Positions 40,701 to 53,472 of a stretch of DNA of 64,000 nt are shown here, piece after piece (the first letter of the stretch is position 1; each line of letters opens with the position of its first letter). The position numbers and the translations under genes were made by a program. Source of the stretch: Caprimulgus europaeus. Lineage: Eukaryota; Chordata; Aves; Caprimulgiformes; Caprimulgidae. The stretch lies in contig OU015525.1 in assembly GCA_907165065.1 (NCBI GenBank), positions 52,399,537-52,463,536 of the forward strand, written 5' to 3'. The notes beneath the pieces are model-generated. The model was not told where the DNA came from, made no database searches, and saw only the letters and a list, made by a program, of their open reading frames with translations.

Positions 40701-42281
40701 CCAAGAAAATTGTTCTGGTAATCAGCCACTGATACAAAGCTGCATCTAAATACATCTGATATCCACTTTCAGCTAATAGCTCTGGAGTTTTTTGAATAGA
40801 CCTTTTCAAGAGACTGTACCATGAGCCAAGTTCCCTCGTGCTGCTATAAGACAGAACTATTTCATGCCCTTCTCTGTCAGAAACTAAATATATGGGTTTC
40901 TTCAATCACATTCTGAAGGCAGACTTTCTGGCTTTTAGTAACCCCTGAAGCTGCCTCCCATTCAGCCTTTGGCTACTTTATAAAATACAATTCTTACTAG
41001 ATATGCAATAGTGTTGTTATGCTGTATCAGTAAATACAGATTTGTTCTTGTGAATTCCTCTGTCTACAAAGAACTTGACTGAAAATGTCCAGTAAACTTG
41101 TCATAGCAGGGCTTTGGTCTTTCCCTGCTTTTCTCCATTAAGATCCTAGTTTGGACTATAAACATAGTACAACACATAACATACAAGATACTTATTCACA
41201 GCTGTTTTCAGTTCACATAATAGAAATTTTGTTTAGATTTGGAGTGCAAATTTAAATCAACAATTTTAAAATTCTGGAATTCATACTTACATAGAAAGGC
41301 ACATTCAAGTTTTACCAATAATTAGATAAATTAAAAGCATTTCTCTTGAAACCAGTCACATTAATCTATTTTCACAAATGTAAATCAGAATAATACCTAG
41401 TGTTCAAGTAAACTAATTTTATTTTTCATTCATATTTTCAGCAGTTACTGTTTACCAATGTTAAATCTGTACTGAAAGAAAATTACATTAGCCCCATGAA
41501 ACAGTAGCTGATCTAAAATTTAATGTTTACCCTCTCTCTTGGGACATTCACAGTAAAGCCAGACCTAGTGATCAGTATCGACTCTGACGGTCAGGCTAAC
41601 CCCCGCTGAAACAGCAATGCCTGTGAGCACTAGCAATAATACGGGACACATCACTGTCAGAAAACTTGCACTGCTGCAACTATAATATCCAGTGTATTTT
41701 CAGAGTATACTATTTAAGGCACTGCAGAGAAGATCCAAGGAAGGAATTTTAGATAACATGGGTAGTTGCTTTCATAAATGTCTGATTTCTGTAGTAATAC
41801 TTTCCAGCAGATAAATGAAGGACACTGGTTTCAGTAACTATCCATTTTGAAATTACTTGACTCCAAACTTAGTTAAAAATATATCAAAAAATTTTTAAAA
41901 AGTTAAATAAATTATTATTCTTTTTTTAGCTTACAGATAACAGCTGCTTAAAGGATATTAATAAATTAATCCTTTTAATTCCAGTTATAGTATTTATGAA
42001 TTGTTATTCTGTACCTATTTAAAGAACTGCTAGCCAATGATTATTTAAGGTAATTTAGTCCTGCAAAGGGTTAAAAAATCCCTCATTATTATATGAATTA
42101 GTGAAGGTAAAACAGCTGCAGAACACATGTGAATGAAGACATAGGTTGAATCTTGTGCTGTAAGTGGGCAGAGTCCTGGGATCTGCAGCACTGTACAGCC
42201 ACAGAGAGTCTTGAGATTTGCACTTTGCATTCCCTTGTTTCTGTCCCAGAATGGCTATATGGAGTAAACTGGGCTCCAGTA

Positions 42282-42700
42282 TGTGTTGGGTTTGTGTGTG
42301 TGGGGGGTCATTTTTGGTGGTGGGAGAAGGGGCTATAGTGATGGCCCCTATAAGAAGCTTTGAGAAACTCCCCTGGCTCCAAGGGAGACCTACCTCCAGC
42401 CCAGGCTGAGCCAATTACTGATAGGGAAATGCCCCTTCAAATCAGTATGCATGAAGGGAAGACCTTTGGCAAAGAAAGACAGAGTCATCAGTAGACCACT
42501 GACATGAACAAAAGACCATCCTGAGGAGGAGGGTAGGTGAGACAGAGAACTTCAGACACCTAGGTCAGCAAGAAGAGTGGGGGGAGGTAAATGGAGTCCC
42601 CTGCAGCCCATGGAGGTTCAACAGTGGAGCAGATACTAGTAGGCCATAGAGGATTTCACGCTGGAGTGGAAGGCTGTGTCCAATAGCAGCTGTGGCTACA
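42282..42700 (+). mobile_element. Avian ERV LTR fragment (5' part), diverged
   Basis: It begins with TGTGTTGGGTTTGTGTG, the start of a long avian endogenous-retrovirus LTR as I recall it. This is followed by GGTGGGAGAAGGGGCTATAG, CCCTGGCTCCAAGGGAGACC and CAGGCTGAGCCAATTACTGA. Further on comes the repetitive portion CCCCTGCAGCCCATGGAGGT with CAGTGGAGCAGATACTAGTA. The 3' limit is unclear and may reach about 42850. No internal retroviral genes flank it, so it looks like a decayed solo or partial LTR. Family naming is from memory; the exact subfamily is uncertain. Confidence 0.7.
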
Positions 42701-44392
42701 CTGAGAGCTCGTGACAGAGCAAGTAGAACCCAGAGATGCTCAACACCAGAGATGGTGGAGGAGAAGTGCATAGTTTTTTTTATCCCGTCTCTTCCTTCCA
42801 TTTTATTTCAGGTTTAAGAACAAATGTGGTTACGGTGAGATGAGAGGGTGGCCCATCATTTTATTTCACCATCTTCCACAACAGGTTTTTGTAGTTGTGT
42901 GAAACAGAAGACAAAACAAAACACGTATACTCCACAAACTCAGTGAAAATACACCAAGTAAGAGCACATGAGTAGATTCAGCAAATGCTGTTATTCTTTA
43001 TGTGAGGGAATATGTAGAATGTTAAAAAGTGATTATTTTTTTTTTAGGATAAGTACTTTATTAGTTGATTATAAAGCTGTGTTCAGAAGAGCCTTGCATA
43101 CTTTTAAAAAGTCACTCTTTTTCTAAATGAAAAGAGACTGGAAGGTCAAGGACATACATAGAGAAAGTTCAGAATAAAACCCTGGAAACAGCATGAAGAT
43201 GTCTGTGATCTCTCTCTACCCTAAGTGAATAGGAAAAAAATTCCAAGTCTGCTAAGGCTCTTAACAGTGCTTTAGTTCCATAAGACTGTGATTCAAAGGG
43301 ACATTTTTATGGTCTTAATGCAGCCATTAAGAGTGTGATCTCAGACAATTACAGTGTGTCTTTGAAGTCTATGGGAGAGATTGTGGACAGCAATAAAAAA
43401 GACTTGTTAAGCATTACTTGCCGGGTTTCCTGTGGTAATAAGGTTTATACAATCCCCCTATCTGTGCACTTGTATCTATTCTTCCACCCACTACCCTAGT
43501 TCCTGCCCTGCCTCCCTACTTCAAATTTAAACTGGCAGGAGTTGAAATACAAGATTTGTACAACTCCTGAAAGTTTTGGCAGAGAGAGGCAAATCCCACA
43601 TATATCTTGACAGTGGGAAGAACCGTAAAAGGAGCCTGAATCTTAGAGATTAAAAAATCCATTATTTTTGGACTTGGGCACCAGTGGTACAAGGCACCAG
43701 GGACACCATCCAGAGACAGGACCTTTTCAAGGTCCACAGCATCAGAAATGGTGGCTTTTCAAAATCAAAGAATAAGAGCAAAGGCACAGAGGTCATCAGG
43801 CATCCTCCAAGCTCTCCTTTCTTTTTCCTTCAGGAAGCACTGGCATCTGAGGTACACTGCCTGGAAAGCCAAGGAGCCCACAGATTGATCCCTCCTCAGA
43901 TTTCCTGCAATCAGTCTTCAAGGTTTGCCTGATGCAGGAACCGCTGTCAGGTTCAGATGAGGCCAGCTAATTTGTTTTCTTTGGTCCTGCAGTTTGAATC
44001 CTCTGAGCTAACTGAGCATCTCCTATTGTACTGCTCACTTTTATAGCACACCTGGGAAGTTCACTCCATGTGCTCAGGTTGACTTGTTCTCTGCTAATTC
44101 TCACATCACTGGGAATCATGCAAAAGAACATTTTTTCCCTTTAGTTTTGAAGGGCTGTGTGACTATTTGGACTGAATATGCAGCTATATTTTCTATCGTT
44201 TTCTCAGAAAAGTTTGAACTCAAATATGACTGAGGCAACTAGAGCACCTGTAAAGATGATTACACTCTTACTGGTCTCATAAAAAAATAGGAACTCACAC
44301 CAGGTCTAAATATTTACAAGTTCACTTCTCATAACTTTTTATTCTGGTGTCTGATTACTCCAGTTGAAGAAAACAGCCTGACTGCTGCTGCC

Positions 44393-44395
<3 letters not shown>

Positions 44396-44425
<30 letters not shown>
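44396..44425 (+). repeat. Poly-A tract (30 nt)
   Basis: Thirty A follow GCTGCTGCCATT. The upstream sequence shows no SINE or AATAAA signal I recognise. Confidence 0.92.
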
Positions 44426-44427
<2 letters not shown>

Positions 44428-47400
44428 TATAGGAAAAGACTAAAGATACATATGGAGTAATAAAAACACTACTATGATTCAACTACGCAGCCAGTTGACA
44501 CACACAAAGCTATAGAAAGTAACATTTCCCAGTCAAGGTAGCCATGCTTTACTCACATAACTACTTGCTTTATGTTATGATAATGGACAGATTAGTATCA
44601 GCACCTTTAATGTTTTTATTTTCTAGACTTCTGAAAGGCTTAAAATCTATTAATATCCAAGTAGAAAGCCATGCCCTTTTTCACACAACTTCCCAAGCAG
44701 GTCAAAAATACTTTGAGAAAAAAACGTAAATTTCCCAGGTATTTTAACACTATTTTAGTCTGGGTTGGGAAAAGTAATTGAAACGCTGTATAAGACTTAA
44801 TGTTTTTAAATGTAATGATGGTGACATATGAGGTTTCCACTATCTACCAGTCCAAAAGATGAAGCAATGAATTTCATATTAATTTGTTCTGCTGCTTTTC
44901 ATCTAACTTGGACACATAGGGCATTCTTGTGAAAGTAACTAGACAGCATGATAAATAGAGAATTTGAGTTTAATTATGATAATTGTAAAAAGCACTATAT
45001 TGGTATCATTTTCTTGACAGTTCTTTTTTTCTTCCATAGACAGAAGCTCAAGAAATTAGAATATGCAGTAGTAGGAAGATTTTCAGATTTCAATTCAGCA
45101 GTAAAGATTTTTTAATGGATGCTCTAAATCAGAAATGGTACCAATAGAAAAAGTTCTATTAACTCAAAAAAGCTTAGTTATTATAGCAAGTCTGGTTGTT
45201 CCACAGTCATGCAGGTAGCAAACCAAAACAGTCCTTTCCTTCAATTCCAGCTCACCCATATTCTCTTAAGTAGCTAAAAAAATCCATGGCATCTAGAAAA
45301 ACAAACAGTCCAAATTTATCAATCCTCGTTCCACACATTTTCAACCTTAGCCAAAGTAAGAAGTTCTGAAGGTTGTAATATTCTCTTGCTGGGATCAGGC
45401 TCAAGTGACTGCGTCCTGAGTGATGCCTGTGTTTCAGCACAATCCTGGTCCTCCTCCTGGAGGGTATGAAATCCCCTGATAAGGGGACAGGTTTGTTGCA
45501 GCATCCTGCTCTGGTTAGTTAGAAGGGCCTGCACTCACTCTCAATAGGCAACCTGTGGAAATCCTAGACTAGAGAAACACGGGCTTCTGCCTACTCATCA
45601 CACGGCCAATAAATCTCTGTTACCAGACTTTGTGGTCATCATTCTCCCATGACCCGAAGTCCCCAGCAATTGTTCATGTTGTTTTTCCTCAACATTAGTT
45701 GTGATTAGAAAACAGGATGAGGACCAGAATGCAAAGCATTTTTGTTAAAAATGCACTGAATAAAAAAGTTGCATGTATTTCTGTAATTCTCATGCCACTG
45801 GTCATGAACTGGTATGGCTAAAACCAAGATGTCATGGATAAAATTTACCTGGAATGCAACAACACTGCAGGAACATTCAGTGATGAACTTAACCTAAGGA
45901 CCCCATTTCAAAGCTCTTCTAATGACCACCTAAATGCTCTTTGTGAAGCTGGAATAATTGGCAGATGAGTTTCTAATTGTCAGTCACTGAATATTTTTCG
46001 TTAAACAGTTAATGGTATGACTTCTTCTCAAGCTAGTTGCAGTCCTAAATGAACTCCACAGACAATAATTTTTCCTTTTATGATGCAAGGGATATTGTTC
46101 TTCCCTTTGCTTCTACACATAACTTCAGCACACAGCTGACTTCCCTTTGCTTTAAGGTGATTTGCCCCGAGAAGTACATGCTCAGGGACACATAAGCAGC
46201 GTTATGGTTCTAAAGAGTAATGTTCTGGTTGAAAAGAAGATGTAATGAAGTATGATAAGAAACATGAAGAGAAGTGAGAGGAATATGAAATGCTCCATGG
46301 CTAAGAGATCTTGGCTGCCTTAGAGGCAGAGAAGACAATAATAAGCAAAGAAATTGGCTGGTGGTATTAAACTACCAGCCAGAGAAAACCTCTTCTTGTG
46401 TCACCTCCCGGTCAGTTGCATCTCATGGTACATAATTCTTAACTTCTTGGATTTCAGGGTGTGTAACAGTGTTCTCTGTGAAGCATGAAGAAACAGAATG
46501 TACACAGCTTCCCAGAACATCATATGACACTGAAGAGATGAAGTGAAATAGGAATGTCTCAGTGACACCCACAGAAACAGTCACCATCGCCAAATTGTCA
46601 GCATGCCTCTGCAATGCCAGACCACAGCGAGCATATGGATAGTTTAGGCTTTCTGCCATTAGTCTAGATTAGCAAAGCACATGTTTCGTGCATATCTAGT
46701 CTAGCTTTGTGTCAGTGGAAAAAATATTTCCACTACAAGGAGCCTCCTGAATCTAGGGAAGAAGGGCTAGTTCTCAGGCAGCTTCCACAGGAAAGCCTGC
46801 TGCTGGCCTTCTGCATCCATCAGGTTCTGTGGTACCTCCCCGGAGAAACCCTTCCCGTGATCTGTGATTACACCTCTGAGACCATGAACCGAGGTGTGAA
46901 ACAGAATACCCTTCCCTTCTGTCGAGCAAATATGACTGACAGTTCTGCAAAATCACTCCAACAGATGACTCTACCAGGGATTTTCATTCTGTTACAACAC
47001 ATGCAGGCTATACAGTAGCAATTTGTGCAAAGCCTGCTCTCCATGATCTCCTCAGGCGAGAGTGTTCGAGGGAAAGATATACACTGCTCAGAACCTTTTG
47101 TGAAAAAACGCTCTGTATCATTTGGAAGAGAAAACTTCAAGTCTAGTGGAATTGGATATTTCAAGTTTCATTTTCTTTAGAAAAACATTAATCCCAAACC
47201 ATAAAAAACCCCACAGGCTGAACAGCACAACTTACATCCTAACTTCAGTCTCTCTAGAAGCAGATTCTGGTATAGTTTGCAGTGTCATTGTCTACATTGC
47301 AAAATGACCAAGACATTTAGTACATTTTTGTGTATTTTCCTTACGGAAGATTATTCCAGCTGAAATGTAGTGTTCAAATTTGCAGTATATTGACAAAAGA

Positions 47401-50400
47401 AAACCAACATATACTATCCTGTATTGCAGTTGACTAAGTAGCTAACTTTTATCAGCCCTGAATGAACTAAAAATATGGTTATATAAAATGTTCCTCCTTT
47501 TGAAGCTGACCTGGTTATTTATATCCCAGTACATAACCCATATTACAGCTCTGAGATCTAGGAAGTTTTCCAGCTAATATGCCATGGATATAACAGTAGC
47601 AATCATGTACCTGCACATTTGTTGCACTTCAAACAAGCAGCAGAATATAAAATGGGACAAAAGTTAAACAGTAAGTTAAATACTGGTTAACATATACATT
47701 CATCATTCTGGAAACACACATGATTAATTATACTAATTTGAATAATCTTATCCAAATTAATTTATTTCCAAATAAAAATTCATAATATTAAATATATGTG
47801 AAATAGAGGACGAAATATTCATGCCAAACTCACCATTGAATACAGAGCTTAAAATACTCTTTTAGTGTTTGCCTTCCATTTTTTGGTACATTAATTGAAT
47901 TCTCTTTTGCATTGGCAGCATACAGGAACGATTTGATCAAGAACTCTTTAAATATTAACAGTGAGCCAGAGGAGTCTCAGAGGAAAGAATCTTGTTAGTT
48001 GCCATGTAAATGCAAACATATGCAATGTTTATTTTTGGCATACTACAATTGTGGTCTATCTTACAGGCCAGATACATTATTACCCCACACTGTAGTTAGA
48101 CATCTTTTCAATTAATATAGAAAAATGTCTTCTATCAATGCATTTTTTCGTTACTCTTAAATGTTCTGTAAAACTGAAAATAACAATTAGATATGTAAAA
48201 TTTTAATAAAGGAGTACTTCTAACTATCTCTCCTCCCTTACAAGCTTTAATCATACAACTTCAGGCAAGAGTTGAAAAAGAAACTACACATCATTATATA
48301 GGTTTGATCTTCAGCAAAAAAATGCCATGCACAGTGTTCTGCAAGACTGATAACATTTTTTGCTAAAATTACCATTCAATGCTGACAACTATTAGTAATT
48401 TTATATAATACAAATTATTCCAAGTAAAATATCTTTAAAATATAATCTGGAAACATTCTCTTTATTATCTAATAAACATTCAGGATTTAGCATATAGGAA
48501 CCTAACTGTTTTAGCAAGTCTTCACGTCTTTCTTGTTTGTTCCTACACACGAAAGTTAGTCACTGCTTGCACAAGGAAATATTGGAATGGAGATCACTAC
48601 AGACTGGGTACACAAAAATAGGTATGTTTAAATAGGTCATAGCAAGACATTGTTGGTGGAGACAGAGCAACCAATTTAATTAAAACTCTGACTTTGTACA
48701 TTCATTTTTTCCTAACAACTCTTAGCTACACTGAGCATTGTATTCTCCAGCATACTTTTATCATTTATAAAAAAGCTATTTCCATGCAGCTCCACTGCTG
48801 AAACTAGACCTTGGAATGAATGTGAATTATACTGCCAATTTCTTTAACGTTCCTTTACACTAATCTTCAGGTGTACTAGATTAAATTCTAAGCCTATAAA
48901 TGAACATGTCACTGAATTTAACAAGGGTTTGAGGTGTTATGACTATACATGACAAACTGCAAAACACAGGGAGTTTTACAGATATTGCAGTTTCTAAGAA
49001 CTACAAAAATATTCTTGAACATCCAATATCTTAACAATTATCAGCCTAAGAATGTACACATATACTGTATTCCCATGAGGCAGAGATATTTGTGGTTATG
49101 CATTATATTATCTTGAAAAAATCTGCTTGCCATATTAATGACAACGCAAACACATTCACATGTGTTCTAATGTATCCTCTTAATGAATATTAATTTATCC
49201 AACTGATTTGGAAGTACTGGTCTTCTAAGTATTAGATAATCCTTCAGAGAATTTTGCATTCTGAAATTCAAATACTCTTTTTCCCCTGGACATTTGTCAG
49301 TGACCAGAATAAAGGTGAAACTTGCAATATCATCCTTCATTCAAGACCACCATAATCTATGAAATGAAACATAAACTCAGTATTCTCTTATTGCTATTCA
49401 TTATTCATTAAAGTATGTTATTCTATGCTTATGAAAGACTTCTTTTTTAGCAAGGACTTACTGCTCAACTTTTTCCTGTCCCGAATCCAGAATTAGCTAT
49501 AGAATACCAGATTCCTTCACTGGCTTAAGAGATACCAAAGGGAGTTCTAGGTATTTACAGATAGGATGCAGACTAAAAAATATGATTCACAGTTTCTTAC
49601 ACGATGTTCATTGCATTTCTTGCTGCCCATATGTCCCCCTCCTAACCTTGACATAGCAGCTTTCAAAGACCAGTGGTGCAATGCAACCATGAGGAATTCC
49701 ATATGGCCTCTTGTGAATCATATCTTGACACAAGGGAACATCCACATTAGTAGGAGTCTAATAGGAATTGGCAGCTAGTATTGTGAAAGGCTGCTTTAAA
49801 ATTCCCATTCCTTGTACAGCAAGAAAAAAACCCCCACCTCTTAAAAGATATGTATTGTTGGATTATGACTACTTGTTCAGCAAAATGTGCCATTGCCTGT
49901 AATTTACTACTGCATTTCAATAGTTGGAATGTGCAATAAGAATGAATTTGCAATATAATAAGTCAGATGTAAAATAAGAAGGGAAAAAAGAATTGCTTTC
50001 TGCCCTTTATCACTTTTGGAGATTATATTTAAAGTGGTTTTGGGAAGGCATTCATTGAAAAAATTCTTTGTGTATGTAAAAAAAAAAAAAAAAGAAAAAA
50101 GAACATCTTTTCTATCAAGTGAGGCAACAAAATATTTTTACTGCAGAACACTTATATCGCTCAAATATTTGTATCACCGTTATATGTTTAGCCTAAAAAT
50201 AAATCTATTAATTGTCTTCTGTAGAAAATTATGTTTGAATGTAAATTACTGCAACATCCACATCGACTTACATTTTCACCCTAAAGAAAAATGCCAGACT
50301 TCCATAAGCATATTTACAGAGCCTATAACCAGGGCCACATCAATACAAATACTCAGCACACAGACTTCTGGGGGGTTTTGGGTGGGTTTTTAGTTTGTTT

Positions 50401-52769
50401 GGGGTTTTTGTTTGTTTTCTTTTTGTTTTTCTAGCATTTCAGTGAATTCCGTGCATAAAAATTAAAGGAGCCAGCAGGCCCAAAACCTCTGTTTTACCGC
50501 CTTATGCTGCAGCTTCAAGTTCTCCTCATTTTGCTCAAATTTATGTAAGGTCCAGAGAACAACTCCTGCGAGCCTGTGCTGCCCTTCAGGTTTAATATTC
50601 AAATCAGTAACATTCATATCTGGTCTTTGGATACATCAAGTTTCCCTTTTTACTTCCTGCTACAAGTATAAACACCAAAAAGCTCCCTTTCCAAGAAGAT
50701 GGTAATTTCTTTTTATAAAAACCCGAAGCACTCACATAATTCTGAATTTAAATGCAGCAAAATAGACGAGGGCAAGATTCACAGCTACCATAGAACCACC
50801 TATGGGTTGCCATCAGCACCAGCAGTGACATGGGAAAAGATCTCAATCAGCTGTAACTGAGGGATAAATAAAAAGGAAGTAGAACTGAACTGTGAGAGAT
50901 TATAACAGCAGGTTACTGAATTTTTCAGTTACTTGCAGACTGCTTGTGGGAAGAGTTCAAGGCAATGTGCTCTCAGCTGTGCCTCATTTGCACAGTGGTG
51001 ACATTCATGAAACACTCCCGTACTTACAGACACGTATTCAAGTTCAGGCTTCACACCATGTCATTTTCGTCAGGTCCCATAGCTATATATAGGTAGGTAA
51101 TATGAGGGACACTACATGATATTTAATAAGGTATGAACCAAATGTGCAACTGTTTCTACAAACACACATCCAAATCTCCAGATAAATTGACAAATTGTTA
51201 CTTTGCATTTTTTTTTCTAAAGTACAATCAGACTGTTTCAAGTTCTTTAGTGTGACAATTTACACTAATAAAATTTTTCTGGTATTGCAAAGATGATAAT
51301 CAGACTGCACAGACAAATTCCAGTTCCACACTGTCAACTTCAGCATATAGCAGGTTCTCACAATGTTAAAAATCTTGCAAGAGCTGGCACTTTCCCTTCA
51401 CTCCTTGTCTACACTCAAAAGTGTCCTTGCAAACTAAAATAAATTTGCAACGTGAAGGCTTAAATGCAGCATTTTTCACAAAGGTGAAACCAATATGGCA
51501 GTGAGGAAGGAACATTGTTCTGTAAAAAATGTTTGTTGCTCTTAGAAGAGAAGTGAATGTAAGTCCTCTGAAGTATATTTTCCAGGAAACTTTCAGATTT
51601 ATGTTCCATTTTTGTGAAAGGCACCTGTAAGCAGAGGGCTTGTTTTCCATCTCCCATTCATCCAGTTATTGCACTAGTCCTAGCAGTATCTGACCAGGCA
51701 AGCATTGAGCTGAGAGAATCATTGAATTTGAGGGAATTAGACATGGGTGGAACTTAACCTGGCTTGCACAAAGCTAAAGAACTTACTTGGAAATACTGGC
51801 AAAAATGCAGTATGAAGCATAGCTGCGACTGAGTATGTCATTGTGTCAAACAGGCAGTACTAGAACTCAGTGCACCACAACAGCATTTTTTATATATGAG
51901 AGTACTGGCACTACTTATTATGAAGACTGCCAAATACCTTATAACACTTCCTTTCCAGTTGCTTATACCCTTAAAACACGTCTGTGCATATGGGCTGACA
52001 TTTTCCATTATTGGAGTTTTCCCTTGTTCTGAATATTTGAAAATTTAAGCCAAAAGAATCCCACTATTTCTGCAAACAAAGCTAGTGAAAATATGTTGTT
52101 TTGCTCATTTAAAAAAAATGCAGTGATGTTTGAAAATCATGTATGTCGGCTCCTTTGTATTTTAAAACAAGGATATAAAATTTGCCAGACACTTCTTATC
52201 CATTCTTGTGATTATTTGTCCAGACTGAAGACTTAAAAACCATGGTGAGACTTAGGTTTTAACAACTACATTTCCACAGTTCCTCAACCCCGGGGCTTAC
52301 ATTTGCAGATGCAATGCAAATATTTTGAACTCACAAAACTATGCAATTCTAGCACTGAAAAATTATGACTTGAACATACAGATGTGCTGTATACATGGTA
52401 GAACTTTCTCCCATACACAACTTGTCTGATGCTATAATATTTTAAAAATGGGCTATGTACACACATAAAAATGTATCTCAGGTAGACTATGCTGTATCAC
52501 TACGAGAAAGGATTATTTGGCTACCAGTTTCTTAAAAAGATGCCATATAAAGTACTTCAGAAAAAATGCACGATCCCTATTTTGACATAGTTGAAGTGAT
52601 TAGCATATTAATGTGTAATAGCTTCTGGGAAGTATTTGGACACCAGTCAGCCCTGGTAATTCTGTAAATATTTCAATGAGTCCATTAAGCATTAGCAATA
52701 TAAGGAGAAAATGAAATGCCTATAATATAAGTGATAGGCAGGCACTGAACAAGTGGAGAGGGCAATGAA

Positions 52770-53472
52770 TGTGATGAGTTAACCTTGGCTGCCTGTCAGG
52801 TGCCACCAAGCTGCTCTCTCACTTACACTCCTCAACAGGAAAGGATACTCACCAATTACTGTCATGGGCCAAACAGACTCAACTTGAGGAAATTAACTAA
52901 TTTATTGCCAATTAGTAACAGAGTAGGACAGTGAGAAATAAAAACAAAACTAAAATCCCCTTCTCCCCACCTGCTCTCTTCCAAGGCCCAACTTCATTTC
53001 TTCAGTCCCAGCTCTTCTACTTGCCCATCAGCAGCTCAGAGGGAAGGGGAATGGGTGTTGTGGTCAGTTTGTAAGAGTCTTGTCTGCCACACCTTTCTCC
53101 TTACACTCTTCCCCTGCTCCAGTGTGGGTCCTTCTCATGGGCTGCAGTTCTACAAGAACTGGGTCAGCATGGGTCCCTTCCTTGGGGTGCAGTCCTTCAG
53201 GAACAGAAGGCTCCAGAAAACCTGCTTCTGCATGGGCTTCTCTCCATGGGCTGCTGCTCCTGCCAGAAGCCTACTCCATTGTGGGGTCCTCCATAAAATG
53301 CAGGTGGATATATGCTCCACTGTGGTCCTCCATGGGCTGCACAGGACAACCTGCCTCTCCATGGTCTTTTGACATGAGCTACAGGGGAATCTCTGCTCTG
53401 ATGCTTGGAACATCTCCTCCCCTTCTTCCTTCACTGACCTTGGTGTCTTCAGGTCTGTTTCTCTCACATTTT
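52770..53472 (-). mobile_element. Avian ERV LTR fragment (3' part), opposite strand
   Basis: The plus strand starts TGTGATGAGTTAACCTTGGC, the reverse complement of the LTR 3' terminus. The U5-like tail follows (ACTCACCAATTACTGTCATG, AACAGACTCAACTTGAGG, TTTATTGCCAATTAGTAACA), then repeated units resembling CATGGGCTGCAGTTCTACAA and CTCCATGGGCTGC, and ends near GTCTGTTTCTCTCACAT. The 5' LTR start is missing. The long open frames inside (for example 53080-53499) come from the repeated GC-richer LTR units and are not genes. It is related to the 42.28-kb fragment but inverted. Confidence 0.8.

Noticed and set aside
46707..47018. 103-codon plus-strand frame
   Set aside because: Overlaps similar-length frames on the minus strand and shows no recognised family or splice structure.
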